Source of the DNA: ZC4RG30 sp963726085 | GTDB taxonomy: Bacteria; Pseudomonadota; Gammaproteobacteria; Steroidobacterales; Steroidobacteraceae | Assembly: GCA_963726085.1 (NCBI GenBank) | Contig: CAVSAR010000004.1 | Location: 124,001 to 188,000 of the forward strand | DNA length: 64,000 nucleotides | Direction of reading: 5' to 3' | Shown here: one piece after another, positions 45,349 to 54,903 of the stretch | Position numbering within the stretch: position 1 is the stretch's first letter | Layout: each line of letters opens with the position of its first letter | Made by a program: the position numbers and the translations under genes | Notes under the pieces: model-generated | The model's database searches: none | What the model saw: the letters and a program-made list of their open reading frames with translations, nothing else | Told to the model about the DNA's origin: nothing

Positions 45349-47871
45349 GTGAAGAGCATGAATAGAGTTCCTGCGCTTAGCGTTGCCGCAAGCGTAATGG
45401 CCATCATGGCCGCGACTTCGGCTGCAAACGCCGCTGCACCTGCAGCGTCAACTGTAGTGACTGCAGAGAGCAGCCAGCTGGAGGAAATCGTCGTCACTGC
45501 GCAGTTCCGCAGCCAAAACCTGCAGGACACGCCCATCGCGATCACCGCGGTTACGGGAGAAATGCTCGAGGCGCGTGGCCAGACCAACATCGCGCAAGTC
45601 GCCGCCCAGGCCCCCAACGTGTCGCTGCGTCCGCAGCCGCAGAACGGTGGCACAGGCCTGATCGCCTTTATCCGCGGCGTCGGCCAGACGGACTTCAACT
45701 ATGCACTGGATCCGGGCGTTGGCATCTATGTCGACGACGTCTACATCCCCACGCTGTCGAGCTCGCTGATTGAGCTGATGGACCTCGACCGCGTCGAGAT
45801 CCTGCGCGGCCCCCAGGGCACCCTGGCAGGCAAGAACTCGATCGGCGGCGCGATCAAGCTGTTCAGCGCCAAGCCCCAGGGCGACGACTCGGGTGACTTG
45901 CGCGTGTCGTATGGTTCGTACAACGAAGTGGACGTGCGCGGCATGGCCGACCTGAAGGTCAGCGACACTCTGTCAATGCGCGTTTCGGGCATGAGCCGCG
46001 GCAAGGACGGCTATGTAGGCATGCTCGACTATGGCCAGACCCATCCCGGCTCGAACGTGCCCGCCAACAACTCGCGCGGTAACGGCAATGCCGATTACGT
46101 GACGATGGGCGGCCAGAACATCGTTGCCGGTCGTGTAGCCCTGCGCTGGACGCCCACCGACCAGTTCGAAGCCAACGTTTCGGCCGACTACACCCAGGAG
46201 AAGGACGATCCAATCCCGACCATCCTGATCGCTGCGGGCAAGATCGCCCCCCCAGGTACGGCCTTCGATCCGGCGTCGGTGGGTGCCTCGAGCTCGTTCA
46301 CGGGCACGGGCTTGAATCCCTGGCTCAAAGGCAAGAACGGGCAGCCGGTCAACATCTCGTGCCAGTTCGTTCCTTATGGACAATACGGTTGCGATACCGG
46401 CGGCAACCTCAAGGGCTGGGATCCGAAATTCGTCAGCTATTCGAACTTCATGGACAACGCGGCACCGACCACCCAGGCGCCGTTCAAGCCCTACTTCTCC
46501 ATACCGACCACCGAATTTACCGGCTCGGGCGTGATGGCCAACCTGGGCTACCACATCAACGACAACTGGCAGTTGGTCTATATCGGGTCGTATCGCGAAT
46601 ACAATTCGAAGTTCGGCCAGGACCAGGATGCCACTCCAATTCCGGAGTCGCAGCTGGACAACGAACTGAACCACCATGCGTTCACTTCGGAACTGCGGGT
46701 CAACTTCAAGACCAGCGGAGGTTTTCTCGAAGGCACCGCCGGCGCGTTCTATCTAGATCAGCAGGGCACCTATACCGCCCGCGTGGACCTGAACTACGTC
46801 AGTCCGGTGATCGACTTCCTGCATGGCCCGGACACAACGCCCAGCAATACCAAGGCGGTGTTTGGCACGGCGACTATCCACCCGACGGAGAAGCTGAGCT
46901 TCACCGGTGGCCTGCGCTACACCGAGGACAAGAAGGACTACACGTACTTCCGGTCCAATCCTGACGGCACCTTGCCCAACGGCTTTAACTGCTTCGTGGC
47001 CAATGGGGTCTTTTCGGAACCGAACTGCATACTCGCGGGCATTTACAATGTCACTGGCACCTTCAAGGGCAATCACACGGACTGGCGCGCCGTCGCCGAC
47101 TACAAGTTTACGGATGACTTCATGGGGTACATCTCCGCCTCGACCGGGTTCAAGGGCGGCGGCGTCAACCCGCGTCCGTTCGTGGCCGACCAGAGACTGC
47201 CGTTCAACCCGGAAACCATGGAGACGTATGAGGCTGGGCTCAAGTCCGACCTGTTTGACAAGCACATGCGCCTGAACGGTGCCATTTTCTACAACAAGTA
47301 CAAGGACATCCAGCTGTCCAAGACCGTGTGCCCGGAGTCGTCGCTGCCGGCGCCGTGCCTGCGGCCCGACAATATCGGCGCAGCCGACGTATCAGGCGCC
47401 GAGCTGGAGACCTCGATCTATCCGGTCAAGGGGCTCTCGTTCGACGCCAGCGTCAGCTACCTGCACTTCAAGTACACGTCCCCGTCCACCAACGGGATTC
47501 TTAACAATACCGACATCCCGGTCGGCGGCATCACGCCGTATACGCCTGAGTGGACTTATTCAGTGGGCGGTCAGTACGACCACCAGTTCGATGCCGGCAT
47601 CCTCGGCTTCCGCGTGGATGGTTCGTATCAGGGCTCGCTGTACACGAACGCGGAAAACACCTCCTGGGGCAGGATTGATGGTCGCGACCTGTGGAATGGC
47701 ACGATCAGCTGGTCCACTCAGAACAAATGGAAGGTATCGTTCGAAGTCCAGAACCTCTTTGACAAGTACTACTTCATGTCGAAGAGCGACATCACCACCT
47801 CTCTTGGCGAGGTCACCGGTGTCCCCGGTACGCCGCGCACCTGGCTGATGACGGTCGAACACAAGTTCTGA
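45349..47871 (+). CDS. TonB-dependent outer-membrane receptor
   Basis: 840 residues from a GTG with GGAGGG seven bases upstream. Signal peptide, TonB box EEIVVTAQF, plug domain (IRGVGQTDFN; LDRVEILRGPQGTLAGKNSIGGAIKLF) and a full 22-strand-type barrel ending LMTVEHKF with terminal Phe. The plug style (LRGPQGTLxGKNxxGG) is that of receptors common in sphingomonads and Steroidobacter-like bacteria for plant or steroid-type substrates. Substrate unknown. It is followed by a strong terminator, separating it from the catabolic array, although it may supply the same pathway. A run of seven G residues lies at 45287-45293 upstream. Confidence 0.92.
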   Translation: MKSMNRVPALSVAASVMAIMAATSAANAAAPAASTVVTAESSQLEEIVVTAQFRSQNLQDTPIAITAVTGEMLEARGQTNIAQVAAQAPNVSLRPQPQNGGTGLIAFIRGVGQTDFNYALDPGVGIYVDDVYIPTLSSSLIELMDLDRVEILRGPQGTLAGKNSIGGAIKLFSAKPQGDDSGDLRVSYGSYNEVDVRGMADLKVSDTLSMRVSGMSRGKDGYVGMLDYGQTHPGSNVPANNSRGNGNADYVTMGGQNIVAGRVALRWTPTDQFEANVSADYTQEKDDPIPTILIAAGKIAPPGTAFDPASVGASSSFTGTGLNPWLKGKNGQPVNISCQFVPYGQYGCDTGGNLKGWDPKFVSYSNFMDNAAPTTQAPFKPYFSIPTTEFTGSGVMANLGYHINDNWQLVYIGSYREYNSKFGQDQDATPIPESQLDNELNHHAFTSELRVNFKTSGGFLEGTAGAFYLDQQGTYTARVDLNYVSPVIDFLHGPDTTPSNTKAVFGTATIHPTEKLSFTGGLRYTEDKKDYTYFRSNPDGTLPNGFNCFVANGVFSEPNCILAGIYNVTGTFKGNHTDWRAVADYKFTDDFMGYISASTGFKGGGVNPRPFVADQRLPFNPETMETYEAGLKSDLFDKHMRLNGAIFYNKYKDIQLSKTVCPESSLPAPCLRPDNIGAADVSGAELETSIYPVKGLSFDASVSYLHFKYTSPSTNGILNNTDIPVGGITPYTPEWTYSVGGQYDHQFDAGILGFRVDGSYQGSLYTNAENTSWGRIDGRDLWNGTISWSTQNKWKVSFEVQNLFDKYYFMSKSDITTSLGEVTGVPGTPRTWLMTVEHKF

Positions 47872-47893
47872 TCTGAACGTTGATTGAACCTGG

Positions 47894-47926
47894 GCGCCGG
47901 CTGTCGCCAGCCGGCGCCTTTTTTTA
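47894..47926 (+). terminator. rho-independent terminator of the TonB receptor gene
   Basis: A perfect 11-bp stem GGCGCCGGCTG / CAGCCGGCGCC with a TCGC loop is followed by seven T residues, 22 bases after the receptor stop codon. Confidence 0.93.
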
Positions 47927-48703
47927 TTCCGGCGCCGTAAACCTGAGCACTGCGCCAACCCACTCGTCCGGATTGTCGAGCGCCGCAAGATGGCCGGCAC
48001 CGGGCAGCTCAAGGCGGTCTGCATGCGGAATCGCCTCGCCCAGCTTGCGCCCGGCAGTGCGTCGCGCTTCGCTGTCCTGCGAACCGTTGATGATGAGCGT
48101 CGGCTGCCGGATCGCCCGCAGATCCGGGTCCGGTACTGGCTGCCAATCCCCTTGCAGATCGGCGCCTTCATAGTGGCCGACACAAGTGGCCAGCAGCTCG
48201 CGCTGCGCTGCGTCGGGGTGCACCGGTTGCATCAACGGGTGTTCGAGAATCGCCCGGCGCAATGCGCCGAACCCGGCGGTGGCCAGCAGCTTGCGGTAGC
48301 GCGTGATGGGCAACTCGGTCTCATCCTCCAGCCATGGCGCGCCGTCGAGCACCAGGCCGGCCACGCGTTGCGGGGCGCGGATCGCGGTGTGGATGGCCAC
48401 GCGTGCGCCCTGCGACATGCCCACCAGCACGGCGCGGTCGATATTGGCCGCATCGAGCAGCGACAACAGATCCGCGCACGCCTTGCCCGGATCATAGGGA
48501 CCGAAGGTGAGGCCAAAGCCGCGTCGGTCATAGCGCAGCAGCCGCCGGGCGGGCGCAAGTCCCGACAGCACGGGCTCCCAGTATTCCAGCGACAGTGCCC
48601 AGCCATGAATGAGCACCAGTGCGGGACCGCTCCTGCTGTCCATGCGCCAGCGCAACCGCGCGCCGTCGTGGTGCAGGAAGCGATCACCGCCACCGGGGCT
48701 CAT
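47924..48703 (-). CDS. alpha/beta hydrolase (epoxide hydrolase/lactonase-like)
   Basis: 259 residues. VLIHGWALSLEYWEP carries the oxyanion histidine-glycine, VLVGMSQGARVAIH the nucleophile Ser, LIINGSQDSEARR the acid, and PGAGHLAALDNPDEW the catalytic His. This subgroup includes 3-oxoadipate enol-lactonase and C-C hydrolases; the precise substrate cannot be read from the sequence. It lies 10 bases after the corrected iclR stop, so the two form one unit and it probably acts in the same pathway as the divergent array. Confidence 0.85.
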   Translation of the reverse strand: MSPGGGDRFLHHDGARLRWRMDSRSGPALVLIHGWALSLEYWEPVLSGLAPARRLLRYDRRGFGLTFGPYDPGKACADLLSLLDAANIDRAVLVGMSQGARVAIHTAIRAPQRVAGLVLDGAPWLEDETELPITRYRKLLATAGFGALRRAILEHPLMQPVHPDAAQRELLATCVGHYEGADLQGDWQPVPDPDLRAIRQPTLIINGSQDSEARRTAGRKLGEAIPHADRLELPGAGHLAALDNPDEWVGAVLRFTAPE

Positions 48704-48713
48704 GGTCCGTGCT

Positions 48714-49527
48714 TCAGAGCTGCGCGCTCAGCGACAGGCTGGGCACGCGTGCCAGTTCAGTGGAGATCGCGCCGCTGATCCGCTGCAGCATCGGCAACGC
48801 GCTCGTTCAGCAGCGTCGCCGGATCGGTGCGCCTGGAATGACTTGAGCTGTTGAGCGCCGCGACCACGCGACCGGCGGAATCAAGCACTGGCACCGCCAC
48901 CGCGATCACGCCGTAGGCCAGTTCGTCCTCGACCACGGAGTACCCCGTGCGGCGCACGTCGCTGATCAGGCGCGCCAGGCGCGCCGGGTCGGTGATGGTC
49001 CGGTCGGTCAGTGGCTTGATGATCGCGGTGGACAGATACCGCTGCAGCCGCTCGGCGCCAAGTCCGCCCAGCAGGACGCGACCCATCGAGGTGGCATACG
49101 CGGGAAACCGGCTGCCCACATGCGCTTCCAGGCGCATCAAGGTGCGCACCGATGCGCGCGCCACATAAATGATCTCGGCGCCATCGAGCACCGACAATGC
49201 CGCGGAATCGCCGGTCTCGCGCGCCATCTCCTCCAGGTGCGTGTGCGTGAGCGTCTCGATGTCCATGGATTCCAGGTAGGCAGCACCGATCTCGAGCACC
49301 TTGGGCCGCAGCAGGAACTGGCGGCCACTGCGGGTGACATAGCCCAGTTCCTCGAACGTGTTGAGACAGCGTCGCGCCGTTGCCGGCGGCAGGCCGGCGC
49401 GCGCGGCCACCTCGCTCAACGTCATGTGTGGCTTGTCACGCGAGAACGCGCGCAGCACCTCGAGCCCCTTGGCGAGCCCGCCCATGACTTCGCGTCGCAT
49501 GGCTGGCGCACTTGCCTCTATATCCAT
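48714..49527 (-). CDS. IclR-family transcriptional regulator, 3' frameshift
   Basis: About 270 residues after correction. N-terminal winged helix-turn-helix (GGLAKGLEVLRAFS; TLSEVAARAGLPPATARRCL) and a C-terminal effector domain (EMARETGDSAALSVLDG; AYATSMGRVLL; DELAYGVIAVAVPVLDSAG). As read the frame ends at 48757 in AAADQRRDLH. Dropping one base at about 48793-48799 gives LPMLQRISGAIS and LARVPSLSLSAQL, stopping at 48714, a typical PcaR/PcaU-group ending. Such regulators usually activate degradation operons for aromatic or plant-derived acids. It diverges from the lyase array over 92 bases that hold two palindromes. Confidence 0.88.
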
Positions 49528-49585
49528 AAATTATCGCCCCCCACTGACCTGTGCGTTGACAGGCAGTGCTATAGGGTCTCAGGAT

Positions 49586-49619
49586 ATTCGATCTACGAAA
49601 AGTCTTTCGCATAACGAAA
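49586..49619 (+). promoter_or_regulatory. tandem IclR-type operator palindromes
   Basis: Two 15-base imperfect palindromes of the same design, ATTCGATCTACGAAA (49586-49600) and TTTCGCATAACGAAA (49605-49619), 19 bases apart. The shared pattern (A/T)TTCG-N5-CGAAA resembles known IclR-group sites such as those of PcaU. The second abuts the lyase ATG at 49620, leaving no room for a Shine-Dalgarno sequence. A TTGACA hexamer lies at 49556-49561. Likely bound by the adjacent IclR protein. Confidence 0.65.
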
Positions 49620-50427
49620 ATGAAAATCGGTCGTCAGGAATTCAAGAGCTCTGCCCTTTCCACCTCCAGTGCCGACGTCATTGTGGTGCGTGGCAAGGAC
49701 CTGTGCCGGGACCTCATCAGGAAAGGTGAGCTTCACCGAGTACCTGTGGTTCCTGCTGTGCGGCCAGTTGCCCGGCGACGCGCAAAAGCGCGTGCTCGAT
49801 GCCACCCTGGTGGCCATTGCCGAACATGGACTGGTGCCCAGCGTGCAGGCGGCCCGCATGACCTACGCCGCCGCGCCGGAGGCGCTGCAGGGCGCGGTGG
49901 CGGCGGGCATCCTGGGATGCGGCTCGGTGATCCTTGGCGCGGCGGAGTCAGCCGGCCGGATGCTTGCCGATGTGGTGGAGCGCAGCCGAATTTCGAATCT
50001 GGAGCTGGCCGCCAAGGCCGTCATCACGGACCTGCGCGCGGCGCGGCGCCCCATTCCCGGCTACGGACACCCGTTGCACAAGGGCGAGGACCCGCGCGCC
50101 ACGCGCCTGTTTGCGGTGGCCCAGGAGGCGGGACTGACGGATGTGCACCGCCAGGCGGCGCGGCAGGTCGAAGCGCTACTGCCGGAACTGACGGGCAAGG
50201 CGCTGGTCATGAATGTGTCGGCTGCCATTCCCGCGGTGCTGCTGGACGCCGGGTTTCCCGTGGGCGCGCTCAAGGGCGTGCCCATTCTCGCGCGCACCGC
50301 CAGCCTGGTGGCGCATCTGCTGGAGGAACAGAGCAAACCCATCGGCTTCGTGCTGTCGCATGCGGCGGCCAAGGCCATCGACTACGATGGCGAACTTCCG
50401 GAAGGGTTCGTAGCGGGTGGGGAATGA
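49620..50427 (+). CDS. citrate-synthase-superfamily lyase (citryl-CoA lyase-like), 5' frameshift
   Basis: About 268 residues after correction. The first frame gives MKIGRQEFKSSALSTSSADV and RGKDLCRDLI; the second continues GKVSFTEYLWFLLCGQLPGD. The break is at 49719-49724, one base too many. Citrate-synthase-fold hallmarks follow: AGILGCGSVILGAAESAG, IPGYGHPLHKGEDPRATRLF (catalytic His and acidic residue) and LARTASLVAHLLEEQSKPIGF. At under 270 residues it is much shorter than citrate synthase (about 430) and matches short citryl-CoA lyase-type proteins that cleave or form acyl-CoA C-C bonds. Its pairing with a CoA-transferase (ATGA overlap) suggests cleavage of a hydroxy-dicarboxylyl-CoA. 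Confidence 0.82.
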
Positions 50428-51584
50428 AGGGTCTGGAGCTTCTCAAGGGCGTGCGCATCGTCGAGCAGGGCACGTTCATCACCGGACCGTGCACCGGCAT
50501 GATGCTGGCGGACCTGGGCGCCGATGTCATCAAGCTGGAAAGCCCGGATGGGGATCCGTACCGCGCCTACCAGGGCGACAACTATTCGCCGCATTTCCAG
50601 GCCTACAACCGCAACAAGCGCAGCCTGGCGCTGGACTTGAAGCAGGAAGGCGAACGGGCGCTGTTTGACACGCTGATCCGCGAAGCCGATGTGTTCATCC
50701 AGAATTTCCGGCCGGGCACCGCGGACCGGCTGGGCGCCGGGGCCAAGCGCCTGCAGGAGCTCAATCCGCGCCTGATCTACTGCTCGATCAGCGGGTTCGG
50801 CAGCAGTGGCCCGTATGTGGACCGGCCCAGTTACGATTCCGTCGCACAGGCCTTAAGCGGGTTCCTCAGCGTGGTGGTGGATCCTGAGCGTCCGCGGTTC
50901 CTGGGTCCGGCCCTTGCCGACGCCATCACCGGCATCTACGCCTCCTATGGCATCCTCGGCGCGCTGTTTGACCGCACCCGCACCGGTCGCGGACGGGTCA
51001 TCGAGGTGTCGATGCTCGAAGCCATGGCGCATTTTGCCATCGAGCCGTTCACTGCCTATTTCGCCCTGGGCACCGTACCGGCCTCGGCGGATCGTCCGCG
51101 GCTGGCGCAGGCGCACATCCTGCGCACCGGTGACGGGGGCTTGATTGCGATTCACCTGTCGTCGCTGGAGAAGTTCTGGACCGGCCTGGTCGCAGCACTG
51201 CAGGCGCCCGAGCTGGCCAGCGACCCACGCTTTGCCACCCGGCTGCTGCGCATCGAAAACTACGATGCGCTGGGGCGCGAGCTGGACCAGCGATTCTCGC
51301 AGCATACGGTGGAATTCTGGGTCGAGCGCCTGGGCAAGGCCGATGTCCCGTTCGCACCCATCAACAAGGTGGACGCGGTGGTGAAGGATCCGCAGGTGCA
51401 GCACCTGGGCCTCATGGTGCCCATCCAGAATCCGCACTCCGCCAAGCAGATGGTGCGCCCCGCCGTCCAGGTCGATGGACAGCACGCCAGCGAAGTGCGC
51501 CGCGCGCCCCTGCTCGATGAACATGGTGCGGCCATCCGCGCCCAATTGGCCGGCTCGACTGCTTGGCCCGAACAGAAGCTGTAA
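50424..51584 (+). CDS. class III CoA-transferase (CaiB/BaiF family)
   Basis: 386 residues starting MKGLELLKGVRIVEQGTF, overlapping the lyase stop (ATGA). Family blocks: LADLGADVIKLE, NRNKRSLALDLK, FIQNFRPGTADRLG, YCSISGFGSSGPY, and FLGPALADAITG with the probable catalytic Asp166. Class III enzymes move CoA between carboxylic acids, for example formyl-CoA:oxalate or succinyl-CoA:citramalate transferases. In this context it most likely activates the acid that the neighbouring lyase then cleaves. Confidence 0.9.
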   Translation: MKGLELLKGVRIVEQGTFITGPCTGMMLADLGADVIKLESPDGDPYRAYQGDNYSPHFQAYNRNKRSLALDLKQEGERALFDTLIREADVFIQNFRPGTADRLGAGAKRLQELNPRLIYCSISGFGSSGPYVDRPSYDSVAQALSGFLSVVVDPERPRFLGPALADAITGIYASYGILGALFDRTRTGRGRVIEVSMLEAMAHFAIEPFTAYFALGTVPASADRPRLAQAHILRTGDGGLIAIHLSSLEKFWTGLVAALQAPELASDPRFATRLLRIENYDALGRELDQRFSQHTVEFWVERLGKADVPFAPINKVDAVVKDPQVQHLGLMVPIQNPHSAKQMVRPAVQVDGQHASEVRRAPLLDEHGAAIRAQLAGSTAWPEQKL

Positions 51585-51599
51585 TTCAGAGGACGCCCG

Positions 51600-52631
51600 A
51601 TGCTTTTCCCAACCACACTGGTAGGCAGTTACCCACAGCCGGAATGGCTGATCGACCGCAAGAAACTGGCCGGGCGCTTCCCGCCGCGCGTGCGCGCGCG
51701 CGAATTGTGGCGCGTGCCCGAAGCCTATCTTGAGGAAGCACTCAACGACGCCACGATACTGGCGATCCGCGCGCAGGAAGCCGCGGGCCTCGACATCATC
51801 ACCGATGGGGAGATCCGCCGCGAAAGCTACTCGAACCGTTTCGCCACTGCGCTGGAAGGGGTCGACCTCGACAACCCGGGCATCGCGCTGGATCGCAGCG
51901 GGCATGAGAACCCGGTGCCGCGCGTCACCGGCAAGATCCGCCGCAAGCATTCGGTGATGGTCGATGACGTCAAGTTCCTGACCGCCAACACGCAGCGGCG
52001 CGTCAAGATCACCGTGCCCGGCCCGTTCACGATGGCGCAGCAGGCACAGATCGACTACTACGGCGGCAGCCGCGAGAAGGCGTCGCTGGACTACGCGCGC
52101 GCCGTGAACGAGGAGATCCGCGACCTGTTCGCCGCGGGCGCCGACGTGGTGCAGATCGACGAACCCTACATGCAGGCTCGTCCGGAGGAAGCACGCGCAT
52201 TTGGCCTCGCGGCGCTCAATACCGCCCTGGAGGGCATCACCGGGCGCACCGCCGTGCATATCTGCTTTGGCTATGCCGCGATCATTCACTCGCGCCCCGG
52301 CCCCGAGGGTTATTCGTTCCTCACCGAGCTGTCCAACTGCAGCTGCAAGCAGATCTCGATCGAGACGGCGCAGTCGAAGCTGGATTGCAGCGTGCTCAAG
52401 GGCCTGCCGGGCAAACAGATCATGCTCGGGGTCATCGACCTGTCGGACATGACGGTGGAGACACCCGAACTGGTGGCCGAGCGCATCCGCCGCGCGCTGC
52501 CGTTCATGCCGGCACAGGACATCATCGTCGCGCCGGACTGCGGAATGAAATACCTGCCCCGTGAAGTTGCCGATGGCAAGTTGCGCGCCATGGTTGAAGG
52601 GGCACGAATCGTTCGCGAGGAGCTCAGCTAG
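51600..52631 (+). CDS. core MetE-like (cobalamin-independent methionine synthase family) protein, copy 1
   Basis: 343 residues, equal to the C-terminal catalytic half of MetE without the N-terminal domain. All four zinc ligands of MetE are present: H220 and C222 (AVHICFGY), E255 (ISIETAQS) and C314 (APDCGMKY), plus the VVQIDEPY acidic pair. The Zn site activates a thiol for alkyl transfer; core-MetE proteins include methionine synthases using non-glutamylated or other methyl donors, and the family also contains epoxyalkane:coenzyme M transferase. It lies 15 bases after the CoA-transferase. A methyl or alkyl transfer from the pathway substrate to a thiol is inferred, not shown. Confidence 0.85.
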   Translation: MLFPTTLVGSYPQPEWLIDRKKLAGRFPPRVRARELWRVPEAYLEEALNDATILAIRAQEAAGLDIITDGEIRRESYSNRFATALEGVDLDNPGIALDRSGHENPVPRVTGKIRRKHSVMVDDVKFLTANTQRRVKITVPGPFTMAQQAQIDYYGGSREKASLDYARAVNEEIRDLFAAGADVVQIDEPYMQARPEEARAFGLAALNTALEGITGRTAVHICFGYAAIIHSRPGPEGYSFLTELSNCSCKQISIETAQSKLDCSVLKGLPGKQIMLGVIDLSDMTVETPELVAERIRRALPFMPAQDIIVAPDCGMKYLPREVADGKLRAMVEGARIVREELS

Positions 52632-52650
52632 CCGCACTCTTTAAATAAAC

Positions 52651-52665
52651 GGGGGGGGGAATTCC
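52651..52665 (+). repeat. nine-G homopolymer in the ribosome-binding region
   Basis: Nine consecutive G residues (52651-52659) lie where the Shine-Dalgarno sequence of the next TonB receptor should be, six bases before its ATG. Tracts of this kind can slip and vary translation, but the length is also the sort of feature most easily miscounted in sequencing. Confidence 0.7.
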
Positions 52666-54891
52666 ATGAGTCAGCGAAATGGATGCGCGGGATTGTTGGT
52701 ATTCACGGCAGGCGCCCTGGGCGCCCTGCCTGCCGCTGGCGCACAAACCAGTGTAGATGCGACCACCCACGTGGAGGCGACCGGCCTGGAGGAAGTCGTG
52801 GTTACGGCGCGCCGGCGCGACGAGTCCTATCGCGATGTCCCGATGACGGTGAATGTATTCACCGAACAAACCATCGAGGCCGCCGGCATCACGCGGCCGG
52901 CGGACTTCATTGCGCGGGTTCCCAACATGACCCTGGTCGAGACGCAGAACGCGGGCAATGCGTTTGTGGTGATCCGCGGCATTTCCCAGGCGCGCAACAG
53001 CGAGCCCTCGGTCGCGGTGCTGGTCGACGGCGTGCAGGAGACCAATCCCACCGAGTTCAACAAGGAGATGTTCGACATCTCGCAGATCGAGGTGCTCAAG
53101 GGCCCGCAGGGCGCGCTCTATGGCCGCAATGCCATCGGCGGGGCCATTGTCGTGACGACCAGGGCCCCCTCCGACAAGCTGGAAGGAGAGGTGCGGCTTG
53201 GCTATGGCAACGGCAATTCGATTCGCGCCCAGGGTGCCATCAGTGGACCGATCGGCGACTCGGAAACATTGAAGTTCCGTGCATCCTTGAGCTACCTGGA
53301 CACCGATGGATTCCTCGAGAACGAATATCTCGGTACCAAGGCCGATCCGGCACGTGACATCTCCGGCCGCGCGCGCCTGATCTGGAAACCCAGCGAGGAT
53401 TTCACCGCCGATGTGCGCTTTTATGGCAGCCAGCTCGACACGAAAGCGTTGTACTTCGTGATACCGCGAGATGTCGAGTCGAACCCGTTCAGCACGTTCA
53501 CGACAGCGCCCAACGCGAACAATGTCACCACGCCCATCACGCTCGACAACCCGGGCATAAACACCCGCGACATGTACACCGGCGCGCTGAAGCTGGACTT
53601 CAACACCGGCGTCGGGATGTTGACGTCGGTTTCTGCGTACAACTCCACCAAGGAAGTACTTACCGGCGACGCCTTTGACTTTCGGCCGGCCGCGAACTCG
53701 ATCTTCAAGGCACTGTTCGGAACCGATCTGAATCAGAGCCAATTCCTGGATCTGCAGACCTACAGCCAGGAGCTGCGCCTGACCTCCCCCGGCGGCGGCC
53801 GCGTCTCGTGGATTGCAGGGGCCTACTACGTGCACACGGACCGCTTCATTTCGACCGGCAATAACGTCGATACCGGCGCTGGCGTGTTTCCGGTGTATCA
53901 CGAGCCGCGGCTCACCGGCCCGAATCCGAGCTTTACCTTCCTTGCCGACTCACAAAACAACAATGCCTGGGCGGTGTTCGGCGACCTGACTATCGAGATC
54001 ACCAACAAGCTCGAGTTTGATGCCGCACTGCGTTACGACGAGGACGCACGCAAGAACACGACGGAAACGCCGCCCGCGTTCCTGCCGGATCCATCTGCCA
54101 CCACCGGTGAGGTGCGCAAGCACACCTTCAGCGAGTGGCAGCCCAAGGGCACGTTGCGCTTCAAGCCCACTGACGACCTGACGTTCTTTGGCGGCTGGAG
54201 CCGGGGCTTTCGCAGCGGCGGCTTCAACCAGACGGGCGTGGGCGCGGTCGCCGATGCCAGCGGCATCGCCGGCGTGAACGACCTGTTCCAGGCAGAAGTC
54301 GCGGATACCTGGGAAGTGGGTATGAAGGGCCAGACCGAGAACGGGATCTTAAGCGGCGGCCTGAGCCTGTTCAGCACCAAGTCCGAGAATGGCTACTTCT
54401 TCGTGTTCCTGGCCGCCAACTCGACGCAGAACCTGGGCAACCTGGACTCGAAACTCGAAGGGGCCGAAGTGGAAATGACCCTGCGGCCGCTGCCGCGCCT
54501 GGAACTGACGGCGGCCTATGGCTTTACCAACAGCAAGATCACGAAGATGGAAGACATGAGCGTGGTCGGCAACGAGGCCCCCCTGGTTACCGAAGACACG
54601 ATCAACCTCAGCGCGCAATATGTGCAGCCGCTGGATGGGGCCCTGGGCCTGACCCTGCGGGCGGACTTCCAGCGCCTGGGCCGTACCTGGTGGGAGCCCT
54701 ACAATGTGACCTCGCGCGACCCGGTCTCGCTGCTGGACGCCCGGATCGGGCTGGGCAACAGCACCTGGAATGTCACCGCCTGGGGCAAGAATCTGACCGA
54801 CGAGAAGTACAATACGGAATTCTCGCCGGGCGGCTTCCTGTTCAAGGCATTGCCACGCCGCTATGGCGTCGAGTTCAACTACCGTTTCTGA
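52666..54891 (+). CDS. TonB-dependent outer-membrane receptor within the catabolic array
   Basis: 741 residues, complete: signal peptide (GLLVFTAGALGALPAAGA), TonB box LEEVVVTARRR, plug with VIRGISQARNSEP and IEVLKGPQGALYGRNAIGGAI, and a barrel ending RRYGVEFNYRF with terminal Phe. It lies between the two MetE-like genes in one direction with short gaps, so it probably imports the pathway substrate. Its plug resembles that of the receptor at 45.3 kb but the proteins differ in length and barrel sequence. Confidence 0.93.
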   Translation: MSQRNGCAGLLVFTAGALGALPAAGAQTSVDATTHVEATGLEEVVVTARRRDESYRDVPMTVNVFTEQTIEAAGITRPADFIARVPNMTLVETQNAGNAFVVIRGISQARNSEPSVAVLVDGVQETNPTEFNKEMFDISQIEVLKGPQGALYGRNAIGGAIVVTTRAPSDKLEGEVRLGYGNGNSIRAQGAISGPIGDSETLKFRASLSYLDTDGFLENEYLGTKADPARDISGRARLIWKPSEDFTADVRFYGSQLDTKALYFVIPRDVESNPFSTFTTAPNANNVTTPITLDNPGINTRDMYTGALKLDFNTGVGMLTSVSAYNSTKEVLTGDAFDFRPAANSIFKALFGTDLNQSQFLDLQTYSQELRLTSPGGGRVSWIAGAYYVHTDRFISTGNNVDTGAGVFPVYHEPRLTGPNPSFTFLADSQNNNAWAVFGDLTIEITNKLEFDAALRYDEDARKNTTETPPAFLPDPSATTGEVRKHTFSEWQPKGTLRFKPTDDLTFFGGWSRGFRSGGFNQTGVGAVADASGIAGVNDLFQAEVADTWEVGMKGQTENGILSGGLSLFSTKSENGYFFVFLAANSTQNLGNLDSKLEGAEVEMTLRPLPRLELTAAYGFTNSKITKMEDMSVVGNEAPLVTEDTINLSAQYVQPLDGALGLTLRADFQRLGRTWWEPYNVTSRDPVSLLDARIGLGNSTWNVTAWGKNLTDEKYNTEFSPGGFLFKALPRRYGVEFNYRF

Positions 54892-54903
54892 AGAGGATTG
54901 ATC

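Noticed and set aside
49620..51584. One long protein of about 650 residues across the lyase and CoA-transferase genes
   Set aside because: The long frame exists only because the inserted base moves the lyase into another frame; its middle section is low-complexity and the real genes overlap by ATGA.
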